Source: Plasmodium malariae (Eukaryota > Apicomplexa > Aconoidasida > Haemosporida > Plasmodiidae). From it: a stretch of DNA of 64,000 bases. Shown here piece after piece: positions 59,648-64,000 of this stretch. Location of the stretch: the NCBI RefSeq assembly GCF_900090045.1, contig NC_041784.1:1185501-1249500 (forward strand). Reading direction: 5' to 3'. Numbering within the stretch: the stretch's first letter is position 1; every line of letters starts with the position of its first letter. The position numbers and the translations under genes are program-made. Below the pieces are notes generated by a model. The model was given only the letters and a program-made list of their open reading frames with translations. It was not told the origin of the DNA and did no database searches.

Positions 59648-62600
59648 ATGATACTGTCAAATAAATTTGTAGTATTTCTTTATTTGGTACTTGTTTTTGT
59701 ATATTTAAATTTTGAGTCAGTAGAGTTAAAATTAAACAATATAGTTAACAATGACGATCCAAATAGATTTTTAAATATTACCTTTGGAGATGATTCACGC
59801 ATGCCTGGCAACATGAACAATGGGATCATAGAAGGCGATGATATATCGAAGGAGGACAAAGAGGAAAAAAACGATCAAGATGACAAAAATATGGAAAATA
59901 CGGAACATATCAAACATAATGAACATGACGAAGTAAACAAAAACAATCAAATTTTGAAAAATGACCAAGAGTCCCAAGGTCAGAGTAATGAGGCAAAAAA
60001 TTCTGAACATGGTCAGGCCGAAAAAATGGAAGAATCAAAAGAGGAGAAGGAAATGAACTACAGTGCAGGTGATGGGATAGAAGTTAGATTTGTCCCTAAG
60101 GATATTGACTCTGTGAAGAGCAATGTCAACCAGAACGTTGATGGTACTAGCGGCAGTGAGGAAGAGAACTACAAGGTTACTAACGAAATGAAGGAAAGCA
60201 AGTCCGTAGAAGAGAAAAAGAATGATGAAGTGGATGAGTTAATGAACGAGGAGGATAAAGATGCAGACAATAATGTTGACATTATTGACAATGATGACGA
60301 CGATGATGACGATGATGATGATGATGATGATAATGATAATGAGGATGGAAATAAGGACGAAGTGAAGGACGAAAGCGATGAATATGCAAAGGAGCAGCAG
60401 ATGGGTGGAAAGATAACCACTACAACAATAGCTAATAAAGATAGCTTTGAAAAAGAAGAGGAAAACAAAAAATTGATGGAAAGGAAATCCATTATGAATA
60501 ATGGAGTAAATAATTTAGAAAAACAGATGAATATAGATAAAACATGGAATAATTTATTTCTTTTATTTAAGAAAACAAAACCACAGTTGAATAATATAAA
60601 TTATTTTAGAAAAGAGGTACAAAATGAATTGGCTTATAGAAATGGATTATATTTTTCAACGACAAGTGTAAAAGAATATAATAAGCATGTAGATCCAAAT
60701 AAACATGCATACATTAAGTTACCTGATGATACAATGGTATTAGTAGTAACAGCAAATAAATTATTTTTTCAAGATTTAGTTTATTCAAGTAATAAGTATA
60801 TAGCTATTAAAAGGAAATTTACATTTTTAATGAATACTATAATACATAATTTAAAAAATAAATTTTTTTTTAAAAATTATGATTATCAGTATTTATATAA
60901 AGATGATTGCTTTGCATATGATCATACCAAGAAATTGTTAGATATGAGTCTACTAGGAGAATTATCCAAAGTTACGCAACCCATATATATTGATGATATG
61001 AAAAGTAGAAAAGTAGACATGCATAAACTTTATGGAGGTTGGTTTCATTTCCTAGGTATTATGGTTGTAAAGGGTTATACATATAAACCAGTTGAATATG
61101 ATTTAGAAAAAGTAAATGTTATACCAGCACATCAAATAGAGCAATTCAAACAAAAAGTTAATCAAAAACATGATGGATTTAATAATGGTTATGTAGTAGG
61201 CTTGTGGAGAGATTTCCCAGGAAACAAGTATGCTAATTGGAGGTATTCAGTGGAGTTGTTCTTATGGGATTTGTTGAATGTTTTACCACATGAGTTACCC
61301 CATCCAGCTGACCTTATCATGACCTACAATAGGGGAAGCATTGAGGAAGTGAGTGGATATAGGATTAGGAGTGATAAGACTAGTGACGATCATAATGCAG
61401 GAGAAAATGCAGTTAACGTAGTAGCGGAAGGTACACCTGATGCAACGAATACTTCACTAGGAGAGCATGAATTGAAAGAAAAGGATGAGGGAAACGAGAA
61501 AAAAATATTAAGTTATTCGAAAGACGAAATAGAAAATTGGCATGAAACAATTAAAAGTAAGATAAGCACTAACTACAAAGGGTTTGAAGTAGTGATGGTA
61601 TCAGTTAAGGATTATATGAATACATTAGGATATAACAATGATAATATTCTTTCAAAATATTACAATGTAAAAAATAAAAATGGTTATATATTTTTAATCT
61701 TATTGAATAAAGATTTTTTCGTTGATGAGTTTGTAAAGAATGAAAATTATGAAGAAGCCAAGAAGAATTACTTTACAAACAAAATGAATGAAATAATAGA
61801 AAGACTACAAAAAATTTTAGATGCATTAAAGGAAGAGATATATCCTAATGATGATAATATTCAACCAGTTGTTACTCTTTATAATTATCTATCTGATGAA
61901 GCAAATTATGAAAAGTTAAATCCACATATAATAAGTGAAATTGCTGGTATTACTAAACACTTAAAGTGCGATAACCTGATCCATGATGATGTTAGTTGTT
62001 TGAAAGATATATCTATGCATTACAAATATGGAGGTTGGTTTGAATTTGGTGCAGCTATATATGTAAAGAATGTTAACTTTGTTAATGTAAACTATGAAAA
62101 ACATGATGATATAATAAAAAAAGAACATGAAAATGCAATTTTGGTACAAGCGAATGGAAATTATCAGTCTGCTTGTTTATGGAAAGATTTACCTGATAAA
62201 AACATGGCTCCTTATAGATACCCTCTTGAAATTTTCGCTAAAGAAAATTCTCAGCTTAACATTCTGAATGTGCAAGATATACACCCTTTTGTATTAGTGG
62301 ATCTCCTGAACAAAGGATTGCAGGTTATGAAGCATCAGTCGGAAAAGACCCCCACGTTTGTTAGTGTTAGCCGTAGTGGTAGCAACAGTGGTAGCGGTAG
62401 TAACGATGAGTCTAGCAAACCTGACAGGTTGTACCAGAGCAACTTCAGCCATATTATGAACAAGTACAGGAAACCTGAACGTGCAGGCCATGAGGAGGAG
62501 GGAACTCACGCTTTGGACGACTTGGAGAACGTGGAGAATGATCTCATAACATCTGTTTTGAATGTTGAAAATAATAGGATGAACAACAACAGCTTGCATG

Positions 62601-63391
62601 GTAATAGTGTAGAGGACAATAATAATTATGGAAGTAGTAGTAGTAGTAGTAGTAGTGGTATTGTCGGTAGTAAGGACAACAAAAATTTTGATGAAAACGA
62701 GTATATTTTTGAGAATGTAGGAAAGCAGGATGATGACAAGATATATGAGGAGGATACAGAATATGGAGGAACAGACAGTACAACAGATATAGATAAGGAT
62801 AGTTACATTGAAGTAAATGAGGGAGCAGAAACTAGCAAAAAAAATAATATTGTACAGTTGCATTTCAGGTTTGGAGGTAAGAATGACGCACGTAGTAGCG
62901 GCAGAGGGGAAGGAGAAAGTACGAACAGTAATAATAGTAGTGGTAGCAGTAGCTCTGTTGATGGAGTAGAAGAAAAGAAGAATTCCGTACTCAACGATAT
63001 TGAAGCCGAATATAATGATGACTTACAAGAAGCAAAAATTGTGGGGAATAATGCAGAAAGTATCAACGACTTAAGTCCAAAACCTGATGATGATGACGAC
63101 GACGATGATGACGATGATGATGAAGACGATTACTTTTCAACAAGCAATTACATAAATAAAGGAATCGTTAGTGCACAATCCGTTGAAGATTTTAATTCTA
63201 AAATATACTTATTTCTCGTTATTTGCCTTATATGTATTTGTATTGCCTTACTTGTAAGTATTTCATTAAGATTATACGCTACAGTTGTGAAAAGAAAAAC
63301 TAGCGATAGAAACAGAGTAGTATTATCCTTCAAGGATAAAGAAGAAATGCCCGTAGTTCAGGGTATCCCTGCCCCATGGTTGAGCGAATAA
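59648..63391 (+). CDS. type I membrane protein with duplicated domain and short Trp-containing tail
   Basis: 1,247 residues. A signal peptide spans about 1-26 (SNKFVVFLYLVLVFVYLN). An acidic low-complexity region follows (about 50-265, with a run of Asp near 218-232). Two copies of one domain come next, at about 300-560 and 625-905: compare YGGWFHFLGIMVVKGYTYK with YGGWFEFGAAIYVKNVNFV, and GLWRDFPGNKYANWRYSVEL with CLWKDLPDKNMAPYRYPLEI. A second Ser/Asn/Asp-rich region leads to one transmembrane helix at about 1185-1207 and a 40-residue basic-then-acidic tail ending in PAPWLSE. I do not recognise the family. Architecture is that of a secreted surface or apical-organelle protein. The Trp four residues from the end recalls TRAP-type adhesins, but there is no TSR or A-domain. 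Confidence 0.75.
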   Translation: MILSNKFVVFLYLVLVFVYLNFESVELKLNNIVNNDDPNRFLNITFGDDSRMPGNMNNGIIEGDDISKEDKEEKNDQDDKNMENTEHIKHNEHDEVNKNNQILKNDQESQGQSNEAKNSEHGQAEKMEESKEEKEMNYSAGDGIEVRFVPKDIDSVKSNVNQNVDGTSGSEEENYKVTNEMKESKSVEEKKNDEVDELMNEEDKDADNNVDIIDNDDDDDDDDDDDDDNDNEDGNKDEVKDESDEYAKEQQMGGKITTTTIANKDSFEKEEENKKLMERKSIMNNGVNNLEKQMNIDKTWNNLFLLFKKTKPQLNNINYFRKEVQNELAYRNGLYFSTTSVKEYNKHVDPNKHAYIKLPDDTMVLVVTANKLFFQDLVYSSNKYIAIKRKFTFLMNTIIHNLKNKFFFKNYDYQYLYKDDCFAYDHTKKLLDMSLLGELSKVTQPIYIDDMKSRKVDMHKLYGGWFHFLGIMVVKGYTYKPVEYDLEKVNVIPAHQIEQFKQKVNQKHDGFNNGYVVGLWRDFPGNKYANWRYSVELFLWDLLNVLPHELPHPADLIMTYNRGSIEEVSGYRIRSDKTSDDHNAGENAVNVVAEGTPDATNTSLGEHELKEKDEGNEKKILSYSKDEIENWHETIKSKISTNYKGFEVVMVSVKDYMNTLGYNNDNILSKYYNVKNKNGYIFLILLNKDFFVDEFVKNENYEEAKKNYFTNKMNEIIERLQKILDALKEEIYPNDDNIQPVVTLYNYLSDEANYEKLNPHIISEIAGITKHLKCDNLIHDDVSCLKDISMHYKYGGWFEFGAAIYVKNVNFVNVNYEKHDDIIKKEHENAILVQANGNYQSACLWKDLPDKNMAPYRYPLEIFAKENSQLNILNVQDIHPFVLVDLLNKGLQVMKHQSEKTPTFVSVSRSGSNSGSGSNDESSKPDRLYQSNFSHIMNKYRKPERAGHEEEGTHALDDLENVENDLITSVLNVENNRMNNNSLHGNSVEDNNNYGSSSSSSSSGIVGSKDNKNFDENEYIFENVGKQDDDKIYEEDTEYGGTDSTTDIDKDSYIEVNEGAETSKKNNIVQLHFRFGGKNDARSSGRGEGESTNSNNSSGSSSSVDGVEEKKNSVLNDIEAEYNDDLQEAKIVGNNAESINDLSPKPDDDDDDDDDDDDEDDYFSTSNYINKGIVSAQSVEDFNSKIYLFLVICLICICIALLVSISLRLYATVVKRKTSDRNRVVLSFKDKEEMPVVQGIPAPWLSE

Positions 63392-63834
63392 TTTTTTCTA
63401 AGGTTAACAAAAGTAACTTAAGATGCACAAAAAAACTCGTAGAAAAATAATGACCTGAACAGTACATACAAAAAATGCGCTGCACAACAAAAGTGATATA
63501 GTGCCCTAGCAAAAAAAAAAAAAATAAATAAGTTCGAACTCTATCTGTACTATATGTTATTATTCAATGCACTAAAATGATGCAGAAATGAATAAAAAAA
63601 AAAAATAAATAACTCCCCCCCCCCCACTTATCTGTATATTTTTTATGTATCATAGTGCATATATATATATATGTATATGTATATATATTACATATATTAT
63701 TTACGTATTTATGCAAATTTTTAATTCAGTCAGACCGCAATACCATATAGCCTTTATGTGTATTTATTAAGGGGATATGAAATATGATTTCTCACGGTTT
63801 ACGTGTTTTATATTTTTCCGCGATATCTATGCAT

Positions 63835-63865
<31 letters not shown>

Positions 63866-63906
63866 CATTTATAATATGTGTACCGTACGCCCTTTCTTTA
63901 TTTTAC

Positions 63907-63940
<34 letters not shown>

Positions 63941-64000
63941 CCCTTTTTATCATTGTAATAACGCACGATGATAATATCTCATTATTTTTTTATTATAATC
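63392..64000. other. 3' flank, AT-rich
   Basis: 3' region of the type I membrane protein gene with poly(A), a C9 run at 63618-63626 and (TA)n tracts at about 63660 and 63838. No further gene is supported before the window ends. Confidence 0.5.

Noticed and set aside
62294..63066. Minus-strand ORFs within the type I membrane protein gene
   Set aside because: Antisense of Ser/Asn/Asp repeat codons in a clearly coding plus-strand gene.

Overview
The window looks like nuclear chromosomal DNA of a malaria parasite (Plasmodium). Evidence: very AT-rich intergenic DNA full of poly(A)/poly(T) and (TA)n tracts, Asn/Lys/Asp low-complexity inserts inside proteins, short AT-rich introns with GT..AG ends, and recognisable apicomplexan orthologues. 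Coding DNA is less AT-extreme than in P. falciparum, which fits a P. malariae/P. ovale-type genome better; the species call is inference. I see no rRNA, tRNA, CRISPR array, bacterial operon or transposon.

Layout. 0.5-1.4 kb: two small genes. 2.1-5.55 kb (minus): a seven-exon coiled-coil gene with a DUF4200 region, the CFAP73/CFAP100 type of axonemal inner-arm docking protein. 6.9-9.1 kb (plus): the gamete fusogen HAP2/GCS1. These two face away from each other, so a male-gamete motility gene and a male-gamete fusion gene share one intergenic region. 9.2-11.0 kb: short exons of one or two small, unresolved genes. 11.2-14.3 kb (plus): a two-exon gene of unknown function. 16.0-26.5 kb (minus): a CHD1 chromatin remodeller of about 3,490 codons, split between two frames by an apparent frameshift (or missed intron) near 22.85-22.94 kb.

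26.5-34.5 kb: about 8 kb of extremely AT-rich DNA with a 28-bp tandem array and a few higher-complexity islands that look like short exons; it could be a multi-exon gene, a centromere, or both side by side. 34.6-36.2 kb (plus): an NPL4-type MPN-domain protein with an N-terminal secretory leader, suggesting the periplastid (apicoplast) ERAD-like system. 37.7-41.1 kb (minus): a Lys/Glu-rich unknown. 42.7-43.1 kb (minus): an RRM protein. 44.0-44.4 kb (plus): a small unknown. 45.2-47.0 kb (minus): a two-exon unknown. 48.4-49.1 kb (plus): a COA1/TIM21-like membrane protein followed at once by a 21-bp satellite. 49.8-52.0 kb (minus): a five-exon RAP-domain protein, probably mitochondrial. 53.2-54.9 kb (plus): a Lys-rich unknown, possibly mitochondrial. 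54.9-59.6 kb: a second AT-rich desert with a 17-bp array and a few candidate small genes. 59.6-63.4 kb (plus): a large type I membrane protein with two copies of one domain and a short Trp-containing cytoplasmic tail.

The genes are independent eukaryotic transcription units. The themes that recur are male gamete biology (DUF4200 gene, HAP2), chromatin (CHD1) and organelle biology (NPL4-like, RAP, COA1-like). Exon boundaries were read by eye from GT/AG sites and reading-phase agreement. Where the phases close exactly I am fairly confident; in the AT-rich gaps I list candidates at low confidence.
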